Source of the DNA: Alphaproteobacteria bacterium
GTDB taxonomy: Bacteria; Pseudomonadota; Alphaproteobacteria; Paracaedibacterales; CAIOTO01
Length of the DNA: 12,953 nucleotides
Assembly: GCA_030727085.1 (NCBI GenBank)
Contig: JANRCF010000046.1
Location: forward strand, 1 to 12,953
Direction of reading: 5' to 3'
Shown: in pieces, positions 1-8,374 of the stretch
Layout of the letters: every line of letters starts with the position of its first letter
How positions within the stretch are numbered: position 1 is the stretch's first letter
Made by a program: the position numbers and the translations under genes
Notes under the pieces: generated by a model
Told to the model about the DNA's origin: nothing
The model's input: only the letters and a program-made list of their open reading frames with translations
Database searches by the model: none

Positions 1-1971
1 AGTTTAATGCGCGCAGTTATACGAAATACATTGGATGGAAAATGGTACGCAAAGCCTGTTGGCGCTTCCACTATTACGCAACAAGTTGCGAAAAACTTTT
101 TAGTCGGTAATGACCAATCGTTTGTGCGAAAAGTACGTGAGGCTATTATGTCTATGCGAATCGAAGGTGCATTATCCAAAGATCGCATTCTTGAACTTTA
201 TTTCAATCAGATTTACCTTGGAATGCGGAGTTATGGTATTGCCGCGGCTGCATATACATACTTTAAAAAACCACTTCATGAACTGACGCTTGTTGAATGT
301 GCTTTTTTAGCGTCTCTTCCTAAAGCACCTGCAAACTATCATCCGATTAAAGAGCAAAAGAAGGCATTAATGCGCAGAAATGCAACATTAAGGCGGATGG
401 CAGAGGAGGGGGAAATTAGTTATGATGTTGCACAAAGTGCGCAAAATGAGCCATTGAATGTCTTGTTACCTGAACGTTTAAGCCAAATCACGTACGTAAG
501 TGAAGAGATTAGGCGTGAGCTAATGCAACGTTTTAAAGATGGGTCTGTTTATCAAAAAGGCTATTCTATTTACACTTCGCTGGATACAAATATTCAGATG
601 TTTTGTGAACGTTCACTTCGTTTTGGGCTTGAATTGTATGATAAACGTCATGGATATCGTGGCGCACTCTTTCAATTAACATCTATTGAAATGCAAACTT
701 ATCAATCATCATTATCAAAAAAAATTAATGCATTAGTGTCATTTCCAAAGAATCGCAAAAAGGATATTGCTGTTGTATTGCGTATTCTTCCTAATTTAAT
801 CGAAATAGGATTTGTTGACGGCCGAAAGGGGGAACTTAAACATGAAAACCTTTTAGCTTCAGGCTTTATTAACCTAAAAAAACCTACAGCAAAAAAGCCC
901 ATTCAACTGAAATCAATTTTTCATGAAGGTGACGTCATTATGACTACTATTGCCCCTACTTCAACGGGTGTTAATAGTTTTTCGCATTATATGTTGGATC
1001 AGATTCCTGCGGTTACGGGAGCGATGGTTGTTATGGACGCAGATACAGGTGAAATACTTGCGATGACAGGAGGGTACAGCGCTGATATTTCTCAATTTAA
1101 TTGTGCAACACAAGCAGTTCGTCAACCAGGATCAAGTTTTAAGCCATTTGTTTACTTAGCCGCACTTGAATTAGGTTATACGAGGGATACTATTATTGAT
1201 GACAGTCCTATTGAGGTTGTGCTTGGTGCAGGCCTGGGTATATACGCCCCAAAAAACGCTACACGCAAATCGTTAGGACCAACTCCACTTTATCGTGGTA
1301 TTGAGCAATCCGTAAATCAAATGACAGTTCGTCTTGCGCATCAAATAGGCATGGGACCTGTCCAAAATATGGCAAAGCGATTAGGAATTTCAAATAATAT
1401 GCCAGCACAATTAGCCATGTCACTGGGAGCAGGAGGAACGACGCTTCTTAAAATGACAGCAGCCTATGCTACTATTGCAAATAGCGGAAAACGCGTTTTT
1501 CCACATTTTATTAAACGAATAAACGACCGTGATGGGCATTTAATTTTTCAAATGCCACCTGCGTTTAATGATCACTTGCATAATCCCACTTTGACGTATC
1601 AGAATATGTTAATGGACGACCGTACTCAGGCTATTGAGTCTCAGTATGCGGAACAAATGCAAGAAATGCTGCGTGGTGTCGTTATGCGTGGAAATGCAAA
1701 AAAAGTAAATTATCTGCGAGAGCAATATGGTTTGGATATCGGCGGAAAAACAGGGACAACTAATGATTATAAAGATGCTTGGTTTATTGGTTTTATTCGA
1801 TTTCCATCAAATAAAACGTGGGTTGTTGGCACGTTTGTTGGATTCTCAACGCCAAAATCGTTAGGCAAAGGTGAGGGAGGAGGGCGCGCCGCAGTCCCCA
1901 TTTTTGAATCATTTTCTTCACATGCAGCAAATTTACATAATATAAAAAAAACATTTACTAAGTTTTCGTAG
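1..1971 (+). CDS. mrcA: Penicillin-binding protein 1A, bifunctional transglycosylase/transpeptidase (5' partial)
   Basis: Class A penicillin-binding protein that polymerises lipid II into glycan strands and cross-links the peptides, anchored in the inner membrane with its catalytic domains in the periplasm. The frame is open to base 1, and the first visible residues (SLMRAVIRN) already match the interior of the GT51 domain, so the ATG at 7 is internal. The membrane anchor and the first catalytic glutamate lie outside the window. Visible GT51 motifs are GASTITQQVAKN (from nt 61), the RKVREA segment, KDRILELYFNQIYLG and YGIAAAA. An OB-like linker follows (about nt 650-960, starting RHGYRGA). 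The transpeptidase motifs are complete: SSFK with the catalytic Ser codon at 1132-1134, SVN at 1309-1317 and KTGT at 1747-1758. The gene ends at TAG, 96 nt before the next one. Assignment to PBP1A rather than PBP1B or 1C rests on the OB-like insert and the KTGTTNDYKDAWF motif. Confidence 0.95.
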   Translation, partial: SLMRAVIRNTLDGKWYAKPVGASTITQQVAKNFLVGNDQSFVRKVREAIMSMRIEGALSKDRILELYFNQIYLGMRSYGIAAAAYTYFKKPLHELTLVECAFLASLPKAPANYHPIKEQKKALMRRNATLRRMAEEGEISYDVAQSAQNEPLNVLLPERLSQITYVSEEIRRELMQRFKDGSVYQKGYSIYTSLDTNIQMFCERSLRFGLELYDKRHGYRGALFQLTSIEMQTYQSSLSKKINALVSFPKNRKKDIAVVLRILPNLIEIGFVDGRKGELKHENLLASGFINLKKPTAKKPIQLKSIFHEGDVIMTTIAPTSTGVNSFSHYMLDQIPAVTGAMVVMDADTGEILAMTGGYSADISQFNCATQAVRQPGSSFKPFVYLAALELGYTRDTIIDDSPIEVVLGAGLGIYAPKNATRKSLGPTPLYRGIEQSVNQMTVRLAHQIGMGPVQNMAKRLGISNNMPAQLAMSLGAGGTTLLKMTAAYATIANSGKRVFPHFIKRINDRDGHLIFQMPPAFNDHLHNPTLTYQNMLMDDRTQAIESQYAEQMQEMLRGVVMRGNAKKVNYLREQYGLDIGGKTGTTNDYKDAWFIGFIRFPSNKTWVVGTFVGFSTPKSLGKGEGGGRAAVPIFESFSSHAANLHNIKKTFTKFS

Positions 1972-1973
1972 AA

Positions 1974-2002
1974 TTGATTTATGTTTATTTTATTTTACAT
2001 AT
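1974..2002 (+). promoter_or_regulatory. Possible sigma-70-type promoter upstream of the transporter gene
   Basis: TTGATT (1974-1979) is followed after 16 nt by TACATA (1996-2001), with an AT-rich spacer. It lies in the only gap between the PBP1A gene and the transporter-ntrYX-trkA cluster. The match is imperfect and the stretch is so AT-rich that a chance match is likely. Confidence 0.25.
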
Positions 2003-2067
2003 ATGAGTAAAAAAAAACGTGCAATTTTAAATTTTCCCGATTATGATCAGAGCATGAGATTTCTAAC

Positions 2068-3486
2068 TTGATTGATAGAATGCCAAGAACAAATGCTGTT
2101 TCATTAACAAGTATATTAGAAGAGACGCCAATGATGCCAGAAACATCGGTTCACTTTGAAGAGCCATTGATGCTAGGAAATTCAAAAGAAATCAGCCAAG
2201 ATCATAAAACCTTATTTAGATACTGGCGTGTACGCATCATGTATTCGATGATGTTTGGGTATGCATCTTTTTATTTGCTACGCGTTAACATGACAATGGC
2301 GATGCCCTTTATGCAAAGTGAACTTGGTTATAGTAAAACGCAACTAGGCGCTGTTATTTCAGCTGGTGCAATTCTTTATGGTCTTGGTAAATTTTTCAGT
2401 GGTTACCTGGGAGATCGTATTAATGCAAGACACATGATGTCATTTGGTCTGATGATGTCGGCTATTATGAGCTTTGCTATGGGATTTGGATCGCATTTAA
2501 GTTGGTTCTTAATTTTTTGGGTGCTTAATAATAGCTTTCAATCCATGGGATGGCCGCCGTGTGCGCGTTTGCTTAATCACTGGTATTCGCCACGTGAATT
2601 GGCCAGTAAATGGGCCTTATGGAATTCTTCACAACAAATTGGGTGTTGCATCGTATTAGTATCTGCAGGTTTTATTATTGAGCAGTACGGTTGGCGCTAT
2701 ATGTTCTTTATACCTGCTACTCTTTGCGTGTTTTTAGCTATATTTTTATTTAATCGCTTGCGTGATACGCCTGAATCTCTTGGATTGCCACCTATTGAAG
2801 AATATCATGGCCTTAAAAGTATTGCTGATGTGGAAGATGAAAAGAAATCATTCTGGCCATTTTTTAAAACATTCATCTTAAAAAATAAATTAGTTTGGTA
2901 CGTGTGTATGGCGAATTTCTTTGTGTACGTTGTGCGTATGACTGTTTTTACGTGGGCACCAACCTTTTTAAGTGAGTTCAAAGGAAGTAGTATAAAATTA
3001 GCTGGCTTTCAAACAGCTGTGTATGACTTTGCTGGTATTTTTGGAGGATTACTTGCTGGTTATTTATCAGATAAAGTTTTCAAGGGGCATCGTGGCCGTG
3101 TGGGTGCGATATTGATGTTCCTATTAATGGGGTGTGTTTTTGCTTTATGGAAGTCACCTGCTGGTGCGACGGCACTGCATTTCTTAATTATGGTTTGTGT
3201 TGGCTTTTTGATTTCAGGACCGCAAATCCTTGTTGGTGTTGCGGCATCTGACTTTGCCTCTAAAAGAGCAGCGGGAACTGCTTCTGGCCTGACAGGAACC
3301 TTTGGTTACATTGGCACAGGTGTTGCAGGTGTTGGGATTGGCGCCATCGTTGATAATTTTGGCTGGGATTGGGCTTTTATTATGATTACCTTTTCTGCAT
3401 TACTAGGTGCATTTTTCTTTGCGCTTACATGGAACCACCGTTCAAAAGTGCTGGAAAACAATGTGGAAAACGCTGTAATAGAGTGA
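2068..3486 (+). CDS. MFS transporter of the organophosphate:phosphate antiporter (OPA; GlpT/UhpT/UhpC-like) type
   Basis: Inner-membrane secondary transporter of about 472 residues with roughly 12 hydrophobic segments and a hydrophilic N-terminal tail of about 50 residues. OPA-family features are FRYWRVRIMYSMMFGYASFY at TM1, the LGYSKTQLG and YGLGKFFSGYLGDRIN loop 2-3 signature, and SMGWPPCARLLNHWYSPRE followed by WALWNSSQQIG in TM4-TM5. Family members exchange phosphate for sugar phosphates or glycerol 3-phosphate, or sense them (UhpC); the substrate here cannot be told from sequence. The start is uncertain. TTG 2068 gives the longest form with a weak upstream GAG. ATG 2080 has no visible ribosome site. 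ATG 2131 has AGAAGAG six bases upstream and may be the real start. The gene ends 10 nt before ntrY, suggesting co-transcription with ntrYX-trkA. Confidence 0.88.
   Translation: MIDRMPRTNAVSLTSILEETPMMPETSVHFEEPLMLGNSKEISQDHKTLFRYWRVRIMYSMMFGYASFYLLRVNMTMAMPFMQSELGYSKTQLGAVISAGAILYGLGKFFSGYLGDRINARHMMSFGLMMSAIMSFAMGFGSHLSWFLIFWVLNNSFQSMGWPPCARLLNHWYSPRELASKWALWNSSQQIGCCIVLVSAGFIIEQYGWRYMFFIPATLCVFLAIFLFNRLRDTPESLGLPPIEEYHGLKSIADVEDEKKSFWPFFKTFILKNKLVWYVCMANFFVYVVRMTVFTWAPTFLSEFKGSSIKLAGFQTAVYDFAGIFGGLLAGYLSDKVFKGHRGRVGAILMFLLMGCVFALWKSPAGATALHFLIMVCVGFLISGPQILVGVAASDFASKRAAGTASGLTGTFGYIGTGVAGVGIGAIVDNFGWDWAFIMITFSALLGAFFFALTWNHRSKVLENNVENAVIE
2118..2124 (+). promoter_or_regulatory. Candidate ribosome binding site favouring the ATG at 2131
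   Basis: AGAAGAG lies six bases before ATG 2131 (nine before ATG 2134), inside the N-terminal part of the transporter frame. It is the best purine-rich match among the candidate starts, so the protein may begin about 21 residues later than the longest frame. Confidence 0.35.
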
Positions 3487-3496
3487 TATTTAATAA

Positions 3497-5374
3497 ATGA
3501 CTTATTATGACCGTATCTTAGCAATAAGTCGTCGCTACAATTTAGCCAGTAAGTTGCCCTATGTACTCAGTGTGATGGCAATTGTCTGTGGCTTTATGAC
3601 ATATTGGGCTTTGACACGTGATAATCCGCTGGGTGAAAAAAGTCGATTTATTATTTTTTTCATTTATCTTGATCTTACAATTCTTCTTCTGCTTGCTGTT
3701 GTTATTGCGCGTCGCCTTGTTGAGCTTTGGATCGAACATCGACGGGGCTTAAAAGGTTCTAAACTTCATGTGCATATTGTAGCACTGTTTGCCTTTGTCT
3801 CTATAACCCCTGCTATTTTTGTCGCCATTTTCTCAGCACTTTTTTTTAATATTGGTGTTGATGCATGGTTTGGAAAACCTGTGCAAGACGCGCTACAACA
3901 AGCAAATGTCGTTGCAGAATCATACTTAAAAGAACATAAGAAATCCATCGGCATTGATATTGAGTCCTTGAAGAGGCTTTATGCGCCCCACATGGCTTAT
4001 ATAATCGAGAGCCGCGAAGACTCTGAAAAACAAGAAAAAATATCAGAAGATTTAAGTAATAAAGCACGTGATCGTGGGTTGGCTGAAATTCTTATTTTTG
4101 AGGGTCATAAAAATCCACGTACATTGGGACGTTCATATTTTACAATTTCACTTATGCTTGAGGATTTAAAAGAATCACTCACAAAGGCACATGATAAACC
4201 AGGTGACCTTGTCATTATCGATTCAACAGTAAAAGATCGAGTTCGCGCATTAATTATGCTTGATCAAACAACAAATACATATTTGCTTGTAGGAAAATTT
4301 ATCGATACGAATGTGCTGAAACATGTTGATTTAACAAAATCAGCGATAAAAGACTATGCTGCATTGGAGAATCACCGTGCGGATGTTCAAGTAACATTTG
4401 TTGTTTTCTTTTCTATTGTGGCTTTGCTTCTTTTGATGGCGGCGATTTGGGTAGGCTTGATTATTGCAGACTTAATGGTTAAGCCTATTACAAAACTAAT
4501 TGAAGCGGCGCAGGCAGTTGCTGAAGGCGATCTTACGATCAAACTCGAGACGCATGCTTTAAATAATGAGATTGATGATTTATGCCGCTCTTTTAATCGG
4601 ATGACACACCAGTTATTACAGCAAAAACAAGATTTGATTTTATCGGAAAAAAAGTCAACATGGGCTGATATGGCGCGGAAAATTGCACATGAAATTAAGA
4701 ACCCGTTAACACCAATTCAGCTATCGGCAGAACGTTTGAAACGTCGTTATTTAAAAGAAATAACAACGGATCCTGATACGTTCAAAGCCTGTGTCGATAC
4801 AATTATTCGTCAGGTTGGTAGCATTGGTAGCCTTGTAAATGAATTCTCAAATTTTGCACGAATGCCTGAGCCAAAGCTTGAGTCCATTGATTGGATTGAG
4901 CTTTGCCAACAGTCGTTATTTTTGCAAAGTCAGGCGCATCCTGAAATCGATTTAGCGTTTGAATCTGATTTTAAAACTTATTCGGCTATGGTAGATCCTT
5001 TGCAAATGGGGCAAGTTCTGACGAATCTTTTGCAGAACTCAATTAACGCTGTGGTAGAAAACCAGAATTCTTTATCTAATCCAAAGATTAGGCTTAGACT
5101 TTATGAAGAGAACTCTATATTATACATATCAATAGATGATAACGGTCCTGGTTTCCCTGTACACGAGAGAAATAAGTTGCTTGAACCTTATTATACGACG
5201 CGTGAAAGAGGTACCGGTTTAGGGCTCGCTATTGTCACTAAAATTGTATCTGATCACTACGGCCGAATTGAGCTAGAAGAAAGCAAAAATCTGGGGGGAG
5301 CCTCGGTTGTATTAAGCTTTCCAAAACGAGATAAAAAAGAAAAGGATGCGAACGAATGTCACACGATATCTTAA
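3497..5374 (+). CDS. ntrY: NtrY-like sensor histidine kinase, lacking the PAS domain
   Basis: Membrane sensor kinase that autophosphorylates and passes phosphate to NtrX. In alphaproteobacteria NtrYX has been linked to nitrogen metabolism, redox state and envelope functions. Domains in order: three N-terminal membrane segments (about residues 20-40, 50-71, 92-118), a periplasmic region to about 295, a fourth segment (about 296-323), HAMP (MVKPITKLIEAAQAVAEGD, from 327), HisKA with KIAHEIKNPLTPIQ (phospho-acceptor His398), and an HATPase domain with N-box Asn514, DNGPGF (548-553) and GTGLGLA. The WADMARKIAHEIKNPLTPIQLS and NEFSNFARMPEP stretches are strongly NtrY-like. At 625 residues it is shorter than usual NtrY (roughly 730-770), because HAMP leads almost directly into HisKA with no room for the PAS domain. 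It overlaps ntrX by 19 nt. No ntrB or ntrC precedes it. Confidence 0.93.
   Translation: MTYYDRILAISRRYNLASKLPYVLSVMAIVCGFMTYWALTRDNPLGEKSRFIIFFIYLDLTILLLLAVVIARRLVELWIEHRRGLKGSKLHVHIVALFAFVSITPAIFVAIFSALFFNIGVDAWFGKPVQDALQQANVVAESYLKEHKKSIGIDIESLKRLYAPHMAYIIESREDSEKQEKISEDLSNKARDRGLAEILIFEGHKNPRTLGRSYFTISLMLEDLKESLTKAHDKPGDLVIIDSTVKDRVRALIMLDQTTNTYLLVGKFIDTNVLKHVDLTKSAIKDYAALENHRADVQVTFVVFFSIVALLLLMAAIWVGLIIADLMVKPITKLIEAAQAVAEGDLTIKLETHALNNEIDDLCRSFNRMTHQLLQQKQDLILSEKKSTWADMARKIAHEIKNPLTPIQLSAERLKRRYLKEITTDPDTFKACVDTIIRQVGSIGSLVNEFSNFARMPEPKLESIDWIELCQQSLFLQSQAHPEIDLAFESDFKTYSAMVDPLQMGQVLTNLLQNSINAVVENQNSLSNPKIRLRLYEENSILYISIDDNGPGFPVHERNKLLEPYYTTRERGTGLGLAIVTKIVSDHYGRIELEESKNLGGASVVLSFPKRDKKEKDANECHTIS
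5342..5346 (+). promoter_or_regulatory. Ribosome binding site of ntrX inside the ntrY 3' end
   Basis: AAGGA lies nine bases before the ntrX ATG at 5356 and within ntrY codons. It supports this start and translational coupling of the kinase and regulator. Confidence 0.65.
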
Positions 5375-6792
5375 TTGTGGATGATGAAACTGATATCAGG
5401 GAGCTTGTTTCTGGAATATTGGAGGATGAGGGTTACCAGACACGTACGGCAGCAGATGGTATAGCCGCATTAGAATGTGTAAAAATGCGTCAGCCAAGTT
5501 TAGTGATTTTAGATGTATGGCTTGGTGACGGAGAGCGTGATGGTCTTAAAATTCTTGAAATAATAAAGCGTGACCATCCTTACGTTCCTGTTGTCATGAT
5601 CAGTGGCCATAGTACGATTGAAACGGCTGTTTCAGCCATTAAAAAAGGCGCATATGACTTTTTAGAAAAGCCATTCCAGTCCGAACGGTTATTACTAATT
5701 GCAAAGCGTGCCATAGAGTCATCCAGACTTAAACGCGAAAATGACGAACTTCGTGTGAAAGCACGCGTTACAGCGACAGCCTTAATTGGCAGTGCGGGCA
5801 ATGTACCTCAGTTGCGTCAAATGGTTGATAAAATAGCAGCAACAAACGGCCGTGTATTTATAACCGGTCCTTTAGGATCTGGAAAAGAATCCGTAGCACG
5901 TGAAATTCATTTACAATCAAAGCGTTCAGACGCTCCGTTTTGGGTTGTGAATTGTGGTGCCATGCACCCAACAAAACTAGAAGCTGAGCTTTTAGGAACA
6001 GAAATTGCGAATCATGACCAAAGCCAACCACGGAAGATTGGTATTTTAGAGCAAGCACATGGCGGTACGGTTTATTTTGATGAACTTACACAATTGCCGT
6101 TACCTCTTCAATCGCGGCTTGTGAAAATATTGCAAGAACAAGCATTCACACGTGTGGGTGGTACGGAAAAAATAGCGATTGACGTTCGCTTTATTGGTGG
6201 AACATCAGACGATGTGCAACTAATGATCCAAGAAGGAAATTTCAGAGAAGACTTGTATTATCGTTTAAGTGTGACGCATTTGGTTTTGCCTGCATTAAAA
6301 GATCGTGTCGGTGATATTCCAACACTTGCGCAACGATTAATGGAAGAGGCGGCCGCTGCCGCAGGCATGCAAGCGCGACAATTCGCTGAAGACGCAATTG
6401 TATTGATGCAATCATATAATTGGCCTGGCGATTTACAACAACTACGCAATGTCATTGATTGGCTGCTAATCATGTCAGGTGCTGAAAGTCAACATCCTAT
6501 TTTGGCATCTCATTTGCCAGCTGAAATTATTAATGGAAACACGTTTGTATCAAATTGGCAAAGCAAAAGTGCAGATATTGTTGTTCTGCCTTTACGTGAA
6601 GCACGTGAAGCGTTTGAACGTGAGTATTTATTAGCTCAAGTAAATCGTTTCTCTGGTAATATTTCGCAAACTGCACGTTTTATTGGAATGGAACGATCAG
6701 CGTTACATCGTAAATTACGCGCACTTGGTGTGCATGATGTAAGACATCGTGCTGATGAAGATCCGATTAATGACGAAGCGGTAGGGGCATAA
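5356..6792 (+). CDS. ntrX: NtrX-type response regulator (receiver, AAA+, Fis-type HTH) without GAFTGA loop
   Basis: Cytoplasmic DNA-binding response regulator, the expected partner of the overlapping NtrY. The receiver domain (residues about 1-120) has acidic pair Asp9/Asp10, phospho-acceptor Asp53 in LVILDVWL, Thr87 and Lys105 in EKPF. The AAA+ domain has Walker A GPLGSGKE (171-178), Walker B GGTVYFDE (236-243) and REDLYYRLSV. The C-terminal Fis-type helix-turn-helix is at about 434-458 (NISQTARFIGMERSALHRKL). Between LLGTE and RKIGILEQAHGG, where sigma-54 activators carry GAFTGA, there is only IANHDQSQP (217-225). Absence of GAFTGA is known for some alphaproteobacterial NtrX proteins and points to regulation that does not use sigma-54. 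Length (478) is normal for the family. trkA follows after 7 nt. Confidence 0.94.
   Translation: MSHDILIVDDETDIRELVSGILEDEGYQTRTAADGIAALECVKMRQPSLVILDVWLGDGERDGLKILEIIKRDHPYVPVVMISGHSTIETAVSAIKKGAYDFLEKPFQSERLLLIAKRAIESSRLKRENDELRVKARVTATALIGSAGNVPQLRQMVDKIAATNGRVFITGPLGSGKESVAREIHLQSKRSDAPFWVVNCGAMHPTKLEAELLGTEIANHDQSQPRKIGILEQAHGGTVYFDELTQLPLPLQSRLVKILQEQAFTRVGGTEKIAIDVRFIGGTSDDVQLMIQEGNFREDLYYRLSVTHLVLPALKDRVGDIPTLAQRLMEEAAAAAGMQARQFAEDAIVLMQSYNWPGDLQQLRNVIDWLLIMSGAESQHPILASHLPAEIINGNTFVSNWQSKSADIVVLPLREAREAFEREYLLAQVNRFSGNISQTARFIGMERSALHRKLRALGVHDVRHRADEDPINDEAVGA
6783..6787 (+). promoter_or_regulatory. Possible ribosome binding site of trkA
   Basis: AGGGG lies 12 bases before the trkA ATG at 6800, overlapping the last codons of ntrX. 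The spacing is longer than ideal, but no other purine-rich site is present in the 7-nt gap. Confidence 0.4.
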
Positions 6793-6799
6793 CCATTTT

Positions 6800-8173
6800 A
6801 TGAAGGTTGTGATTCTTGGTGCTGGTCAGGTTGGTTATAGTATTGCGCGTTATTTAGCGGCGGAAGAAAATGACATTACAGTTGTTGATCAGTCTGCCGA
6901 GGTCTTGAGGCGTATTAGCGATAAGATTGACGTTCAGCCAATTCTTGGTTTTGCGTCTCACCCAAATGTATTGAAGAAAGCATGTGCTGAAAACGCCGAT
7001 TTGCTAATTGCCGTTACCGCTTCGGACGAAGTTAATATGGTGGCGTGTGAAGTAGCGCATTCATTGTTTGGTGTTAAAACGAAAATAGCGCGTATTCGTC
7101 ACCAGAACTATTTAACATCTGAAAATTCTGCTCATTTCAGGCAAAATATGGCAATTGATGTCACCATATCACCTGAAGTGGAAGTCGCAAAATCGCTTGC
7201 ACGGAGCACCAAAATAGCCGGTGCATTTGAAGTTATTTCACTCGCTTTTGATAAAGTAAAAGTTATTGGCGTACGTTGCCATGCACGCTCTCCTATCTTA
7301 AATACCCCGCTTCGTTTATTATCAACGCAATTTTTGCACCTTGACCTTATTATCATGTGCATATGTCGCGGCGATAAAATTTTCTTTCCAAACAAAGATG
7401 ATTTGCTGGAAGCAGATGACGAAGTTTACTTCATTGCTCGTCAGGGTGATGTTACGGCTGCAATGGAAGCTTTTGGCTATTTTTCAGAAGAAAAACGAAA
7501 GCTTATTATTGTCGGTGGTGGAAATATTGGGCTTGGCTTTGCGCAAGAACTTGAAGCACAAGATAGTGATATTAAAGTTAAAATAATTGAAAAAAATACC
7601 GATCGATCTGAAGCAATCGCGCATATTTTAAAATCCACAGAGGTTCTTAATGGTGATGCACTTGATTTTGATGTGCTTGCTGAAGCAAACGTGCAAGAGG
7701 CAGAGACAATTCTTGCTCTTACCGATGACGATCGCGTCAATATTTTGGTGTCATTGCTTGCAAAGCGGCAAGGCGCAAAGCGCTCAACATCACTGCTTAA
7801 TAAAATGACATACGCTAGCCTTGTTACATCGCTTGGTGTGGATGCAATTATTAGTCCTCGGGTTATTACAGTTTCGACGATCTTACAGCATGTCTGTCAG
7901 GGGCGTGTTCGTTCGGTTTATTCGCTTGCAGGTGGTTATGCAGAGGTCATTGAAGCAGAAGCACGAGAAACCAGTTATATTATCGGCTTAACTGTCGAGG
8001 ATGTAACCGTTCGAGATTCTATTCATGTAGCCGCAATTATTAGAGGATCAGAGATTACGCTAAACCCAGCACGCCTTATTATTGGTGTTGGTGATACGTT
8101 GATTTTAATGGTCAAGCGTGATTGTGCGCGTAAAGTTGAAAAGCTATTTTCCGTCAGGCCTTCATACTTATAG
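6800..8173 (+). CDS. trkA: Trk potassium uptake system regulatory NAD-binding protein TrkA
   Basis: Peripheral cytoplasmic subunit that binds NAD(H) and gates the TrkH/TrkG potassium channel. At 457 residues it has the usual doubled layout: RCK-N (Rossmann GAGQVG at 7-12, second strand ending TVVDQS), RCK-C (about 140-220), a second RCK-N starting KLIIVGGGNIGLGFAQELE (about 232), and a second RCK-C to the end. Both halves look intact, as in proteobacterial TrkA rather than the single-unit KtrA type. The start follows the MKVVILGAGQVG pattern expected of the family. It is the last gene of the ntrYX cluster; ntrX-trkA adjacency is typical of alphaproteobacteria. No trkH lies in the window, so the channel must be encoded elsewhere. 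The hfq gene that often follows trkA is not found. Confidence 0.95.
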   Translation: MKVVILGAGQVGYSIARYLAAEENDITVVDQSAEVLRRISDKIDVQPILGFASHPNVLKKACAENADLLIAVTASDEVNMVACEVAHSLFGVKTKIARIRHQNYLTSENSAHFRQNMAIDVTISPEVEVAKSLARSTKIAGAFEVISLAFDKVKVIGVRCHARSPILNTPLRLLSTQFLHLDLIIMCICRGDKIFFPNKDDLLEADDEVYFIARQGDVTAAMEAFGYFSEEKRKLIIVGGGNIGLGFAQELEAQDSDIKVKIIEKNTDRSEAIAHILKSTEVLNGDALDFDVLAEANVQEAETILALTDDDRVNILVSLLAKRQGAKRSTSLLNKMTYASLVTSLGVDAIISPRVITVSTILQHVCQGRVRSVYSLAGGYAEVIEAEARETSYIIGLTVEDVTVRDSIHVAAIIRGSEITLNPARLIIGVGDTLILMVKRDCARKVEKLFSVRPSYL

Positions 8174-8374
8174 CGCTAATAGGGGGCGGATCCGCAATTC
8201 TCCTAAGTTCTTGCTTCAAATTTTTCGGCACTTCTTACAAAAGAATGCACTCAATTCAGTTCAAATTACTTTTACTTAATCAACCTATTGCTAGTTTTTT
8301 TTCAAGAACCCTTTGTTTCCTTATGTTTTGTGGCATTTATAAAAGAGCGTAAATCAAAAATAAAAAGCATTTGT
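8174..8374. other. Intergenic stretch between trkA and the transposase remnant
   Basis: About 200 AT-rich bases with no intact gene. Shortly after the trkA stop is a perfect 10-base palindrome, GCGGATCCGC (8186-8195), but no T-run follows it, so it is not a convincing terminator. The left end of the insertion sequence should lie near 8290-8370, but I could not recognise an inverted repeat or target duplication. Confidence 0.5.

Noticed and set aside
7132..7740. Open frames of 81-87 codons overlapping trkA on both strands.
   Set aside because: They are shadows of an intact, fully conserved trkA with no independent start signals.
8182..8230. Palindrome GCGGATCCGC after trkA as a possible rho-independent terminator.
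   Set aside because: The self-complementary core leaves almost no loop and no U-tract follows directly.
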